DNA from: Sinorhizobium alkalisoli
Lineage (GTDB): Bacteria > Pseudomonadota > Alphaproteobacteria > Rhizobiales > Rhizobiaceae
Length of the DNA: 64,000 nucleotides
Assembly (NCBI RefSeq): GCF_008932245.1
Contig: NZ_CP034909.1
Span: 2,901,001 to 2,965,000 of the forward strand
Direction of reading: 5' to 3'
Shown here: one piece after another, positions 42,638 through 62,100 of the stretch
Layout of the letters: every line of letters begins with the position of its first letter
Position numbering within the stretch: position 1 is the stretch's first letter
The notes under the pieces: model-generated
Told to the model about the DNA's origin: nothing
The model's database searches: none
Seen by the model: only the letters and a program-made list of their open reading frames with translations
Position numbers and translations under genes: made by a program

Positions 42638-43231
42638 ATGCCTATTGCGCAAGTTTCGACAGACACGATCAACCTGACCAATCCCATCGCCGGCGACGCC
42701 AATGCCGGCAATGGCGGCGATGGCACCAATAATGGTGATATCTTCTACAACCCGGTCGCCAATGTCTCCAACGTGCAGACCGTCGTGGGCTCCGCCCCAA
42801 CAGTCTTCAACGGCGATATCGTCGGCCAGACCGCCGGGTGGACCGCGGGGAACGCCGATGGTGGCGACGTCGTCCAGATACCGATTGCCGTGCTGGCAGC
42901 CCTCACCAATACCGGGACGGGCGGTGCCGGCGGCAGTGCCGACTCGAACGGCGACCAGAGCAATACGAGCGGCGGCAACGTCGCGGCCGTGTCCGCCGAC
43001 ACAACCGCCACGCAGAACACCACGCTCGTCGCCGATCAGAGCGCGACGATCCTTGCGGGCGTAGGCGGCGCGGGCGGCTCCGGCAATGCGGCCGTCGGCG
43101 GCGATATTTCCGCGGCCCTGGTTCACTCGAGCCCGATCGCGGAAACCACGACCACGACGAATACCACGACAGTCTCGGCTCTTCTCGACGATATCGCCAA
43201 CATAGGCGGGATCATCGACATCGGCGTCTGA
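42638..43231 (+). CDS. Small Gly-rich protein, probable type I secretion substrate (module 2)
   Basis: 197 residues with GAGGAG 8 bases upstream. The N-terminus (QVSTDTINLTNPIAGDANAG) leads to GNGGDGTNNGD and PVANVSNVQTVVG, which resemble one repeat of the neighbouring 361-residue protein; the middle is Gly/Ser/Thr-rich with GGAGGSA turns and the end is Thr-rich then hydrophobic (LLDDIANIGGIIDIGV). That C-terminus, acidic with hydrophobic residues, could serve as a type I export signal. No cysteine. Followed at once by a strong hairpin, then the ABC gene. Confidence 0.7.
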   Translation: MPIAQVSTDTINLTNPIAGDANAGNGGDGTNNGDIFYNPVANVSNVQTVVGSAPTVFNGDIVGQTAGWTAGNADGGDVVQIPIAVLAALTNTGTGGAGGSADSNGDQSNTSGGNVAAVSADTTATQNTTLVADQSATILAGVGGAGGSGNAAVGGDISAALVHSSPIAETTTTTNTTTVSALLDDIANIGGIIDIGV

Positions 43232-43239
43232 TACTCGAC

Positions 43240-43269
43240 GACGACCGCCGGCCGCGGCCGGCGGTCGTC
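43240..43269 (+). terminator. Perfect 30-base palindrome after the module 2 substrate gene
   Basis: Arms of 15 bases (GACGACCGCCGGCCG and its complement) start 9 bases after the stop at 43231; no T-run beyond CTCTTC. It matches in place the hairpin at 11641 in module 1. Likely an attenuator or mRNA stabiliser between substrate and exporter. Confidence 0.6.
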
Positions 43270-43414
43270 CTCTTCGCGGGCGCCGCGCGGTCTGCAGGCG
43301 GGCAAGCTCCGTTTCTGCCCTTGAACCGCCCGATGGGTTCGGGTCGGTTCCGGCAAGAGGAACTACGCAGCGGCGAAGCCGGCCGTTCGGTATCGATCAC
43401 GCCGAGGCCTGAAA

Positions 43415-45130
43415 ATGACGACAACTCCGAAAAGGGCTGAACAGCCTCCGACCCACCTGGCCACCGCCATCAGGGCCTCAGCCGGAGCCTTCTGCCTGGT
43501 CTTCCTCTATAGCTGCGGCTACAACCTGTTCCTGCTCGCCCCCTCCATCTACCTCCTGCAGATCTACGATCGCGTCCTGTCGAGCCGCAGCCTCGACACG
43601 CTGATCATGCTGACGCTGATCATCGCGGCGGCGGTGGTGGTGGGTTCGCTCCTGGACATCGTGCGGCGCGCCGCGCTTTCGCGCATCGGCAGCTGGCTGG
43701 ATCACCGGTTGCGGCCGGTCGTGCTCACCGCATGTTTCGAATACGGCGCCCGCACCGATGCGGGCCTGGCGAACGAAGGCTACCGGGACCTGTCGACCCT
43801 GCGCCAGTTCCTCGATTCCCCGGCCGCCTCGCTGCTCTTCGACATTCCCTGGGCGCCGGTGTTCCTGCTTCTCCTGTTTCTGGTCGACCCGGTGCTCGGC
43901 ACCATCGGGCTCGTGAGCGCCATCGCCCTCTTACTGCTGGCGATCCTCACCGAGTTCTCGACGCGGCAGCCGCTGGCGCAGGCGAACGCCACGCTCGCCC
44001 GCAGCCAGATGCGTTTCGCCAATGCGCTGCGCTATATCCAGGTCATCCGCGCCATGAACATGCAGAACGGTGCGGCCCAGCTCGTTTATCGCGACGCGGA
44101 GACGGCGCGGCATGCGCAGGACGACGCGATGCACCGGAGCGAGATCGTCCTCGGCCTGTCCAAGTCCGTCCGCATGCTGGCGCAGATCCTGATGATGGGC
44201 GCGGCGACCTGGTTGGTCCTCGAGGAAAGTGGAAACCCGGGAATCATCTTCGTGTCGAGCCTGCTTCTCGGGCGGGGGCTCGCGCCGGTCGAAGGCGCGA
44301 TCGGCGCGTGGCGCGCCGTCGCCTTTGCCTGCACCGCCTTCAATCGCCTGAACCGCCTGCTGATCGCCGTCGCCTCGCAGGCCAATCGGCGCACGGTGCC
44401 GATGCACGAGGCGAGCGGGCTCTTGCTCGACGGCGTCGGCTATGTGCTGGCGTCCGACAATCGCCAGATCCTGGGCGGCGTCAGCATGCGGCTCGTTCCC
44501 GGCGACTGCGTTGCACTGATCGGCCCGTCGGGGTCCGGAAAATCGACACTTGGCCGCATCATCGCGGGCGTCCAGCCGGCGACGTCGGGCTGCGCGCTCC
44601 TCGGCGGCGTCGATATCTCGGCCCTGCCGTTCTTCGGCGGCACGCGCCATGTCGGCTACCTGCCGCAGGACATCGAGCTCATCGGCGGCGCGATCAAGGA
44701 CGTCATCGGCCGGCTCGACGGGACCGACTTCGGCAAGGTCGTCCAGGCGGCCAAGCTCGTCGGTTTGCATGAAAGCATCATCAGGCTGCCGCGGGGTTAC
44801 GACACGGATGTCGGCGATGGCGGCGCCTTGCTGCTGCGCGCCGAACGCCAGCAGCTGGGCCTGGCGCGGGCGGTCTACGGCAACCCCGCGCTCGTCGTGC
44901 TGGACGACCCGAATTCGAGCCTCGATTACGAGGGCGAGCGGCGATTGTTCACGGCGATCGCCCGCATGCGCTCGCTGCGGATGATGGTCGTCGTCATCAC
45001 CCACCGCATGGGCATCCTGCCGATAACGAACAAGATCGCGATCATGCGCAACGGCACGATCGAGGCCTTCGGCGACAGCGACCATATCTTCGATACCTAT
45101 CTTCAACCACCCGCCCGGACGGGCAGCTAG
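43415..45130 (+). CDS. Type I secretion ABC protein with degenerate ATPase motifs
   Basis: 571 residues, the standard PrtD length, without the N-terminal extension of its counterpart at 13785. The membrane domain begins FLYSCGYNLFLLAPSIYLLQ. Walker A is intact (GPSGSGKST, ~369), but the signature reads LLLRAERQQ instead of LSGGQ (~473), and Walker B ends VVLDDPNSSLD, so the catalytic Glu is Asp (~496). The H-loop His is kept (VVITHRMG, ~529). Such changes mark the weak site of paired ABC exporters. It may form a heterodimer, perhaps with the module 1 ABC protein, or be a slow enzyme. HlyD follows after 16 bases. Confidence 0.88.
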   Translation: MTTTPKRAEQPPTHLATAIRASAGAFCLVFLYSCGYNLFLLAPSIYLLQIYDRVLSSRSLDTLIMLTLIIAAAVVVGSLLDIVRRAALSRIGSWLDHRLRPVVLTACFEYGARTDAGLANEGYRDLSTLRQFLDSPAASLLFDIPWAPVFLLLLFLVDPVLGTIGLVSAIALLLLAILTEFSTRQPLAQANATLARSQMRFANALRYIQVIRAMNMQNGAAQLVYRDAETARHAQDDAMHRSEIVLGLSKSVRMLAQILMMGAATWLVLEESGNPGIIFVSSLLLGRGLAPVEGAIGAWRAVAFACTAFNRLNRLLIAVASQANRRTVPMHEASGLLLDGVGYVLASDNRQILGGVSMRLVPGDCVALIGPSGSGKSTLGRIIAGVQPATSGCALLGGVDISALPFFGGTRHVGYLPQDIELIGGAIKDVIGRLDGTDFGKVVQAAKLVGLHESIIRLPRGYDTDVGDGGALLLRAERQQLGLARAVYGNPALVVLDDPNSSLDYEGERRLFTAIARMRSLRMMVVVITHRMGILPITNKIAIMRNGTIEAFGDSDHIFDTYLQPPARTGS

Positions 45131-45146
45131 GAAGGAGGCCGGCCCC

Positions 45147-46619
45147 ATGCGACTTGCCAGGATCGAACCCTCCTTCGACCGGCCCTCTTCTTTCGACCGG
45201 ACCCCTTCTTTCGACCGAGTTCAGGGACCGGAGATCGAGGGCCATGTCTGCCCGCCCGACGGGTCCGCCCGCCCGGCGCCCGCCTCGCCTCCCGCCGCCC
45301 GTGCCGCCTTGACGCTGGCGGACGCATCGCCGCGGTCGAGGCTTCGCCGGGTTACCTTGGCGGGAAACCTGCTGATCGCCGTCTTCGTCATCGGCCTGGG
45401 GGCGTGGTCCGCCTTTGCGCCGCTCAGCAGCGCGGCGATCGCCTCGGGCGTCGTCGAAACGGAAAACAACCGCAAGACCATCCAACACCTCGAGGGCGGC
45501 ATCGTCAGGCGGATCCTCGTCCAGAACGGCGACGCCGTCGTCGCGGGCCAGGTCCTGATCGAGCTCGACGACACGAAAGCGCGCGCCGAGCGCGACAGCC
45601 TGCGCTGGCAATTATGGGATGCGCGGGCGCGGCGCGCCCGGCTGATCGCCGAGCAGCACGGCACGGACAGCATCGCCTATCCGCCCGAATTCCCGGAACT
45701 CGCGGTCAAGTACCGTGCGATCGACGAGATTCTCGCCGGGCAGCAGCGCATCTTCGAGGCGCGCCGGCAGGTCATGCGCTCGGAGAGCGCGATCACGCAG
45801 CAGAAGATCAAGCAGGTGCTGGAGGAGGTGGCGGGGCTGAGCGCCCAGAAGGCTGCCTTGATCGAGAGGATCGACATCTCCCGCCGTGAGTTCAAGACCG
45901 CCTCGGCACTCTCCGCTCAGGGCCTTGAAAGAATAAGCCGGGTTCTCATGCTGGAACGCGAAAAGGCGGATATCGGCGGGCAGCTGGGCGATGTCGCAGC
46001 GCGTATTTCGCGCGCCCATCAGGTCATCAGCGAGGCACAGGCCTATCTCGTCAAGCTGCGCAGCGACCGCTTGAACGAAGTCGCGCTCAGCCTCCGCGAC
46101 ACTGAGAACCAGCTCCTGCAGACGCGCGAGCGATTGCGCGCGATCGACGACCAGCTGGCGAGAACCGAGATCCGCGCCCCCGAAGACGGCGTGATCATGG
46201 ACCTGCGCATCCACACGGCCGGCGGCGTGATCGGCGCCGGCGAACCGCTCGCGGAGCTCGTGCCGCGTGCGGCCCGGCTGGTCGTCGCGGCGCGGATAAA
46301 GCCGGAAGATATAAACCAGGTGCATCCGGGACTCGAGGCACAGGTGCATCTGATCCCCTACGACCAGCGGCGGGTTCCCCGCCTGAAGGGACAGGTCGAA
46401 TACGTCTCTGCAGATCATCTGATCGACCGGCTGAGCGGGCATTCCTATTACGCAGCGACCATCCGTGTGACGGATGAAAGACTGGCGCATATGCCCGATG
46501 TGAAGATGGTTCCCGGCATGCCGGTGCAGGCAATGATAATAACGGGCAAGAGCAGCGTCGCCTTGTATGCATTGCAGCCGCTCCTGGACAGCTTCAACAG
46601 GGCGTTTCGTGAGAATTGA
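45147..46619 (+). CDS. HlyD-family periplasmic adaptor (module 2)
   Basis: 490 residues. A ~65-residue cytosolic lead with three SFDR/FDRP units is followed by one span (~70-92, LAGNLLIAVFVIGLGAW), the lipoyl half-motif TIQHLEGGIVRRI (~111), a long coiled coil (~140-340) and the second half with IRAPEDGVIMDLRI. The C-terminus ends as in PrtE/PrsE proteins. AAGGAGG lies 11 bases before the ATG. It pairs with the ABC protein just upstream; the outer-membrane partner is not in the window. Confidence 0.92.
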   Translation: MRLARIEPSFDRPSSFDRTPSFDRVQGPEIEGHVCPPDGSARPAPASPPAARAALTLADASPRSRLRRVTLAGNLLIAVFVIGLGAWSAFAPLSSAAIASGVVETENNRKTIQHLEGGIVRRILVQNGDAVVAGQVLIELDDTKARAERDSLRWQLWDARARRARLIAEQHGTDSIAYPPEFPELAVKYRAIDEILAGQQRIFEARRQVMRSESAITQQKIKQVLEEVAGLSAQKAALIERIDISRREFKTASALSAQGLERISRVLMLEREKADIGGQLGDVAARISRAHQVISEAQAYLVKLRSDRLNEVALSLRDTENQLLQTRERLRAIDDQLARTEIRAPEDGVIMDLRIHTAGGVIGAGEPLAELVPRAARLVVAARIKPEDINQVHPGLEAQVHLIPYDQRRVPRLKGQVEYVSADHLIDRLSGHSYYAATIRVTDERLAHMPDVKMVPGMPVQAMIITGKSSVALYALQPLLDSFNRAFREN

Positions 46620-46734
46620 TGTATGCCCTGATCGGCCCGGCGCCGCGCGTTTTATCGAACGCGCAAAGGCCGCCGTAGCACTTTGAAATGCTGCATGTCT
46701 TTGTCCTTGAATCGAGGTCGAAGGACGACCGCAA

Positions 46735-47004
46735 ATGGGCAAGCGAAAATTCAACGACGAAGAAGTCAGGGAAATCCTGGAGGAGCATCAGGCCGGCGCG
46801 ACCGTATCGGAAGTGTGCCACCGGCATGGCATCAGCCAACCGACCTTCTACCGCTGGCAGTCGTCGCAATTGAAAGGCTCGGAGTTCGACGCCAGGCGCA
46901 TGAAGGCGCTCGAGCAGGAGAATCAAAAGCTCAAGAAATTGCTCGCCGAGGCCATGCTGACCGCGGCGACCCTCAGCGAGATGCTCGAAAAGACGTCGCG
47001 CTGA
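46735..47004 (+). CDS. Orphan IS3-type OrfA-like HTH protein
   Basis: 89 residues matching transposase OrfA of IS3/IS407-type elements: KRKFNDEEVREILEEHQAGA, EVCHRHGISQPTFYRWQ and a leucine-zipper tail (ARRMKALEQENQKLKKLLAE). No orfB, inverted ends or target duplication are visible around it. It converges on and overlaps the LuxR gene by 32 bases. Its intact frame without the integrase half suggests either a cut-down insertion sequence or a DNA-binding protein kept for its own use. Confidence 0.8.
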   Translation: MGKRKFNDEEVREILEEHQAGATVSEVCHRHGISQPTFYRWQSSQLKGSEFDARRMKALEQENQKLKKLLAEAMLTAATLSEMLEKTSR

Positions 47005-47740
47005 CAGCTCTCCTTGCGGCCGGGATCCGGCCATTGCCGCTGCCGTTTCGCCCGCCCAGGAGCGCCACCACCTCCGTCCGGTTCTGAACCTGCAGCTTTC
47101 GCATGATGTGCTGCAAATGCATCTTCACGGTGTGATCGGAGAGGTTAAGCTTGCCCGCAATGACCTTGTTCGACGAGCCGCATCTGAGTTCGGCCAGAAC
47201 GTCGGCCTCGCGCGGCGTGAAATCGGCCAATCCATCGCATTGGCCGCCCGCTTGCGGCTCTCCGCCAATCTCGTCGCTCGCAGCGGCGCCATCCTTGATC
47301 GCCCCCAGCGGATCCGGACAGAAGATGCCACCGGCGAGCACCAGCCGCAAACCGGCAAGCGCGAGCTCGATCCTGAGCGACGGGGTGAAAAAACCGCGAA
47401 CACCCAGTTTCAGGACCTGGGCGGCCGTCGTCAGGTCGTCCGTGTCCGCCAGCACGGCAATCGGTGCATCGGCAAAGCGTTCGCGGATGTCGGCAAGCTC
47501 GCCGCGCAAGCTGAGGCTGCCGACCCCTCTTCCGGCGAGATCCAGCGTGACCAGGCGGACGTCCAGCCCGGTGGCCTGGTCAAGACTCGCGGTCGAGATC
47601 ATGTCGACGAAGTGCCAGCCGGCGAGTTCACGCTCGAGAAGCCTCACGATGACGGTGCGCGTAAGTGTATCATGCTGGATGACGATTCCGGTCGGTGCAC
47701 TGCGGCCGTGGCGACGCGCCGTTCCTGAACTGATAGACAC
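46973..47740 (-). CDS. LuxR-family regulator with receiver-like domain (module 2)
   Basis: 255 residues. The C-terminal LuxR helix-turn-helix spans ~178-240 (LADFTPREADVLAELRCGSS, LSDHTVKMHLQHIMRKL). The N-terminal ~135 residues resemble a receiver (GIVIQHDTLTRTVIVRLLER, VRLVTLDLAG, PIAVLADTDD) but the acidic pocket is incomplete. The two helices GFFTPSLRIELALAGLRLVL are typical of the response-regulator output side. It is the counterpart of the regulator at 7070-7840 and lies next to the second type I locus. Its 3' end overlaps the OrfA-like gene. Confidence 0.78.
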   Translation of the reverse strand: MSISSGTARRHGRSAPTGIVIQHDTLTRTVIVRLLERELAGWHFVDMISTASLDQATGLDVRLVTLDLAGRGVGSLSLRGELADIRERFADAPIAVLADTDDLTTAAQVLKLGVRGFFTPSLRIELALAGLRLVLAGGIFCPDPLGAIKDGAAASDEIGGEPQAGGQCDGLADFTPREADVLAELRCGSSNKVIAGKLNLSDHTVKMHLQHIMRKLQVQNRTEVVALLGGRNGSGNGRIPAARRAVSATSFRASR

Positions 47741-48293
47741 GAGTCAACCCCCCAGGATTCTCTGCAACCAGATTAGCGCTGCATAGCCTATGCGTGTTCT
47801 TACATCCTGTCATGAAACAATCAGGATTAATCCCGTCGAAGTAAGGCTATAATAAAGCAATGCAAAACAGTAATATAGCTGAGACTCGGCCTCACCGCGA
47901 TCAGATCCTGTAACATATATTGAGCGAGAGTTTTCACTGTTTATTGCAAAATCGGAGGAAGCGCGGCCGAGGCGCAGAACGCAACCGCTCACCGGCGGCA
48001 TTGAGCCCTCAAGCGCCTTTCGCGCCGCAATGTCCTCGGAGCCACTTTCGTATTCATGAGCCGCATCCGAGGGCGCCATCTCCGACGTCCAGGCTCGTGA
48101 ACAGTTGAAATACGAACGAGAGGGGTCCGCACCGTAGGCCCCTCCCCCTTGTGGGGAGGGGTTAGGGAGGGGTACGACTGGGAGGGGAGCGCCCGGTCTG
48201 GTCGTGCAGCAGGATGATAATGTCGTAGACAGGCTCAAATGGCGTCGCTGCACACTCTAATATCCCGCCAAACACCAACTAGGGTCGCATTCC
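47741..48293. repeat. Gap with a RIME-like palindrome upstream of the DMGDH-like gene
   Basis: 553 bases without a supported gene. At 48136-48176 a CCCCTCCCC/GGGGAGGGG hairpin and flanking GGGGAGG-type units match rhizobial RIME elements. The A/T-rich part at 47760-47950 is the likely control region of the LuxR gene. Confidence 0.5.
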
Positions 48294-50855
48294 ATGGCAG
48301 AGTTTCCTGAAAAGGCGAAGGTCGTAATCGTAGGTCTGGGTGGCATCGTCGGCGCGTCGATCGCCCATCACCTGATCGAGCGTGGATGGGACGATATCGT
48401 CGGCATCGACAAGTCCGGTATTCCCACCGATATCGGCTCGACGGCGCATGCCTCGGACTTCTGCTACACGACGAGCCACGACTTTCTTTCGGTTTGGACG
48501 ACCCAGTATTCGATCGACTTCTTCGAGAAGATGGGCCACTACGCCCGCATCGGCGGTCTGGAAGTCGCACGCACCGGCGACGAGACCTGGATGGAGGAGA
48601 TCAAGCGCAAGCTTTCCTCCGCCAAGGCCTTCGGCACCCGCGCGCACTATGTCTCGCCGGCAGAAATCAAGAAGATGTTCCCGCTGATCGAGGAAGATCA
48701 GGTGATGGGCGGCATGTTCGATCCGGATGCCGGCCTCGTCGTCCCGCGCTCGCAGACGGTTGCCGGCAAGCTGGTCGATGCGGCGGAAAAGTCCGGCAAG
48801 CTCAAGGTCTTCGGCAATACGCCGGCAACCTCGCTCCTGGTCGAGAACGGCCGCATCAAGGGCGTCGTCACGCATCGCGGCACGATCATGGCTGACCATG
48901 TCGTCGTCTGCGCCGGCATCTGGGGCCGCCTGATCGCCGAAATGGTCGGCGAAGACCTGCCGGTCATGCCGGTCGACCATCCGCTCACCTTCTTCGGCCC
49001 GTACAACGAATTCGAAGGCACCGGCAAGGAAATCGGCTTCCCGCTGCTGCGCGACCAGGGCAACTCGGCCTATATGCGCGACACCGGCGACCCGAAGACC
49101 ACCGAAGGCGGCCAGATCGAATGGGGCTATTACGAGGCCAACAATCCGCGCCTCTGCCATCCGCGCGACATTCTCGAAAAGCACGAGGCGCGCCTGTCGC
49201 CCTCGCAGCGCGACCTCGAGATGGAGCAGATCATCGAGCCGCTCGAGCGCGCCATGGAACTGACGCCGATCCTCGGCGAGCTTGGCTATAACGAGGGCCA
49301 CTCCTTCAACGGCCTCTTGCAGGTATCGGCCGCCGGCGGCCCCTCCTGCGGCGAGAGCCAGAAGGTGCGGGGCTTGTGGTACTGCGTCGCCATCTGGGTG
49401 AAGGACGGCCCCGGCTACGGCAAGCTGATCGCCGACTGGATGACGGACGGGCGCACCGAGATCGACCATGCCTCGATCGACTACGCCCGCTTCTACCCGC
49501 ACCAGCTCGAAGAAAAGTACATCGAGGAGCGCTGCTTCGAGTCGGCGCAGAAGATCTACTTCCCGGCGGTGCATCCGCGCGAGCCCTATGCGGGCGGCCG
49601 CAACGTCAAGCGCTCGCCCTTCTACGAGCGCGAGAAGGAGCTCGGCGGCCACTTCATGGAACTCGGCGGCTGGGAGCGCGCGCACGGCTATGCCGCCAAC
49701 GAGCACCTCCTGGAGAAATACGGCGACAGGGTGCCGGTGCGCGAGAACGAATGGGACAGCCGCCATTTCTGGCGCGTTTCCAACGCCGAACATCTGGCGA
49801 TGAGCGAGGATTGCGGCATCGTCAACCTCTCGCACTTCCACATGGTCGACATCGAAGGTCCGGACCATGTCGAGCTTCTCGAATGGCTTTGCGCCGCCAA
49901 GATCGGCGGAGACGGCAATATCGGCAAGGGCATCTACACCCACTTCCTCGACGACGAGGGCATGGTGCGGGCCGACTTCACCGTCTTCCGCATGGCCGAC
50001 CGCTGCCGTCTCGTCAACGGCGCCGATGCCGGCCCGCGCGACTTCCACTACATGCGCCGGGTCGCCGAAGACCGCGGCCTCGACGTCACCATCACCGATG
50101 TTTCGGAGAAGTTCATCACCATCGGCATCTGGGGCCCGAATGCCCGCGAGACGCTGAAGAAGGTGGTCGCCGATCCGGCCGGCCTCGACGCCCAGAACTT
50201 CCCCTTCGCAGCGATCAAGCAGATCGAGATCGCCGGCAAGCCGGTCTCCGCCTTCCGCATCTCCTACGTCGGGGAACAGGGCTGGGAACTGCACATGAAA
50301 TACGAGGATGGCCTTGCCGTCTGGGACGCGCTGCGCGCCACGGGGGTCATGGCCTTCGGGGTCGAGACCTATGCCAACTCGCGCCGCATGGAAAAGAGCC
50401 TGCGCCTGCAGAACGCGGATCTTCTCACCCAGTACAACCTCATCGAGGCCGATCTTGCCCGTCCGAAGGTCAAGGAAGCGGACTTCCGCGGCAAGGCGAA
50501 GCACCTGGAGTACAAGGCGCGCGAGCACCAGCCCGCCATGCTCTGCACGCTCGTCATGTTGGAGAACACCGACAGGAACGGCGTGAAACGCTACCCGGTC
50601 GGCAACCTGCCGGTCATGGACCCGGAAACCGGTGAGGTGCTGGTCGACGAACTCGGCCGCCGCTCCTACACGACCTCCATCGCCTTCGGCCCGACGATCG
50701 GCAAGAACATCGCGCTGGCCTACCTGCCCTGGGCCTATTGCCAGGAGGGCCGCAAGCTGAACGTCGAGTATTTCGCCGAAACCTACCCGGTCGAAGTCGC
50801 CGGCGTCGGTTACAAGCCGCTCTACGACCCTGAAAACCTGAAGCCGCGCAGCTGA
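48294..50855 (+). CDS. FAD-dependent dimethylglycine/sarcosine dehydrogenase-like enzyme
   Basis: 853 residues in the two-part DMGDH layout. Residues 1-~390 are the FAD oxidoreductase (dinucleotide motif GLGGIVG at 14-20; the flavin-linking His position H52 in GSTAHASD). Residues ~420-850 are a folate-binding GcvT-like domain (NLSHFHMVDIEGPDHVELLE, FRISYVGEQGWELHMKYEDG). It likely removes an N-methyl group and passes the one-carbon unit to THF; the methylated substrate (dimethylglycine, sarcosine, or a betaine) is not clear. It stands alone with AGGG 10 bases upstream and is followed by a strong hairpin. PurU at 2832 may handle the folate products. Confidence 0.85.
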   Translation: MAEFPEKAKVVIVGLGGIVGASIAHHLIERGWDDIVGIDKSGIPTDIGSTAHASDFCYTTSHDFLSVWTTQYSIDFFEKMGHYARIGGLEVARTGDETWMEEIKRKLSSAKAFGTRAHYVSPAEIKKMFPLIEEDQVMGGMFDPDAGLVVPRSQTVAGKLVDAAEKSGKLKVFGNTPATSLLVENGRIKGVVTHRGTIMADHVVVCAGIWGRLIAEMVGEDLPVMPVDHPLTFFGPYNEFEGTGKEIGFPLLRDQGNSAYMRDTGDPKTTEGGQIEWGYYEANNPRLCHPRDILEKHEARLSPSQRDLEMEQIIEPLERAMELTPILGELGYNEGHSFNGLLQVSAAGGPSCGESQKVRGLWYCVAIWVKDGPGYGKLIADWMTDGRTEIDHASIDYARFYPHQLEEKYIEERCFESAQKIYFPAVHPREPYAGGRNVKRSPFYEREKELGGHFMELGGWERAHGYAANEHLLEKYGDRVPVRENEWDSRHFWRVSNAEHLAMSEDCGIVNLSHFHMVDIEGPDHVELLEWLCAAKIGGDGNIGKGIYTHFLDDEGMVRADFTVFRMADRCRLVNGADAGPRDFHYMRRVAEDRGLDVTITDVSEKFITIGIWGPNARETLKKVVADPAGLDAQNFPFAAIKQIEIAGKPVSAFRISYVGEQGWELHMKYEDGLAVWDALRATGVMAFGVETYANSRRMEKSLRLQNADLLTQYNLIEADLARPKVKEADFRGKAKHLEYKAREHQPAMLCTLVMLENTDRNGVKRYPVGNLPVMDPETGEVLVDELGRRSYTTSIAFGPTIGKNIALAYLPWAYCQEGRKLNVEYFAETYPVEVAGVGYKPLYDPENLKPRS

Positions 50856-50883
50856 CCGTCTGTTCGGTTCCTTACGTCACCGC

Positions 50884-50909
50884 GCCGCGCGTCTTTTCAG
50901 ACGCGCGGC
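50884..50909 (+). terminator. Stem-loop after the DMGDH-like gene
   Basis: A perfect 11-base stem (GCCGCGCGTCT / AGACGCGCGGC) with a TTTC loop, 28 bases past the stop. The core also occurs at 20581-20602, so it is a repeated intergenic hairpin that can act as terminator. Confidence 0.6.
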
Positions 50910-50992
50910 GTTGTCGTTAGGACCGCAAATTATCCCGTGGAAATCCGTGGCGAAGAGTTGCGGCTCCGGCTGCCAGACCGTCAATTCTCGAC

Positions 50993-61526
<10,534 letters not shown>

Positions 61527-61752
61527 GCGTGCAAACCCTTGCGGTTCGGACAATCCTGTTCGCCGCCTGTCGCTCCGGAAACCACGCGCGTGTCCACGGT
61601 CGAGGGCTGACGCAGTCCGCCCTACCGGTTACGACCGGTCGCACGGACTCACCACCTCTAGGAAAGGTGACTTGCCCGAAGCTGATATTGAAACGCTTCG
61701 CGTTTTCGGGGGGTGAACCGCAGGAGCGCGCCTGTGCCGTGCCCCGAAACGC
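61527..61752. promoter_or_regulatory. Leader and promoter region of the giant gene
   Basis: 226 bases upstream of the giant gene, before the rRNA terminator. Minus-strand RNA could form GTCCG/CGGAC (61644-61648 with 61615-61619) closing over an ACCGGT repeat, and GTCACCTTTCC/GAGGTGG pairing near 61660. No known riboswitch is recognised. The long leader suggests post-transcriptional control. Confidence 0.3.
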
Positions 61753-61779
61753 AAAAATCCCCGCTGTTTTGGCGGGGAT
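61753..61779 (-). terminator. Intrinsic terminator of the rRNA operon
   Basis: On the minus strand ATCCCCGC-loop-GCGGGGAT is followed by TTTTG: an 8-base GC stem, 7-base loop and T-run, 24 bases downstream of the tRNA-fMet 3' end. It ends the rRNA transcript just before the giant gene's leader. Confidence 0.85.
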
Positions 61780-61802
61780 GATGGGAGTGTGTGCTGTTGA
61801 TC

Positions 61803-61978
<176 letters not shown>

Positions 61979-62050
61979 GTTCGAATGGTTTGTTTCGCCG
62001 TTTTGTCGGCGTGTGAGAGAAGATGTTTTTTGTTTTCGCCGCTGCCTTGT

Positions 62051-62073
62051 CCTTCACGGCTTTGCCGTGAAGG
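62051..62073. other. Hairpin between 5S rRNA and tRNA-fMet
   Basis: Perfect 10-base arms CCTTCACGGC/GCCGTGAAGG with a 3-base loop, 28 bases after the 5S 3' end on the minus strand. Likely a processing signal in the operon transcript; the only T-run beside it is on the plus strand, so it is not a terminator for the operon. Confidence 0.55.
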
Positions 62074-62100
62074 GGAGCGGCGTTTTTGTTGCGCTTTGCA

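Noticed and set aside
61590..61690. A known riboswitch class upstream of the giant gene
   Set aside because: Stems are present but none of the consensus cores I know (c-di-GMP, SAM-II, cobalamin, TPP) can be seen.
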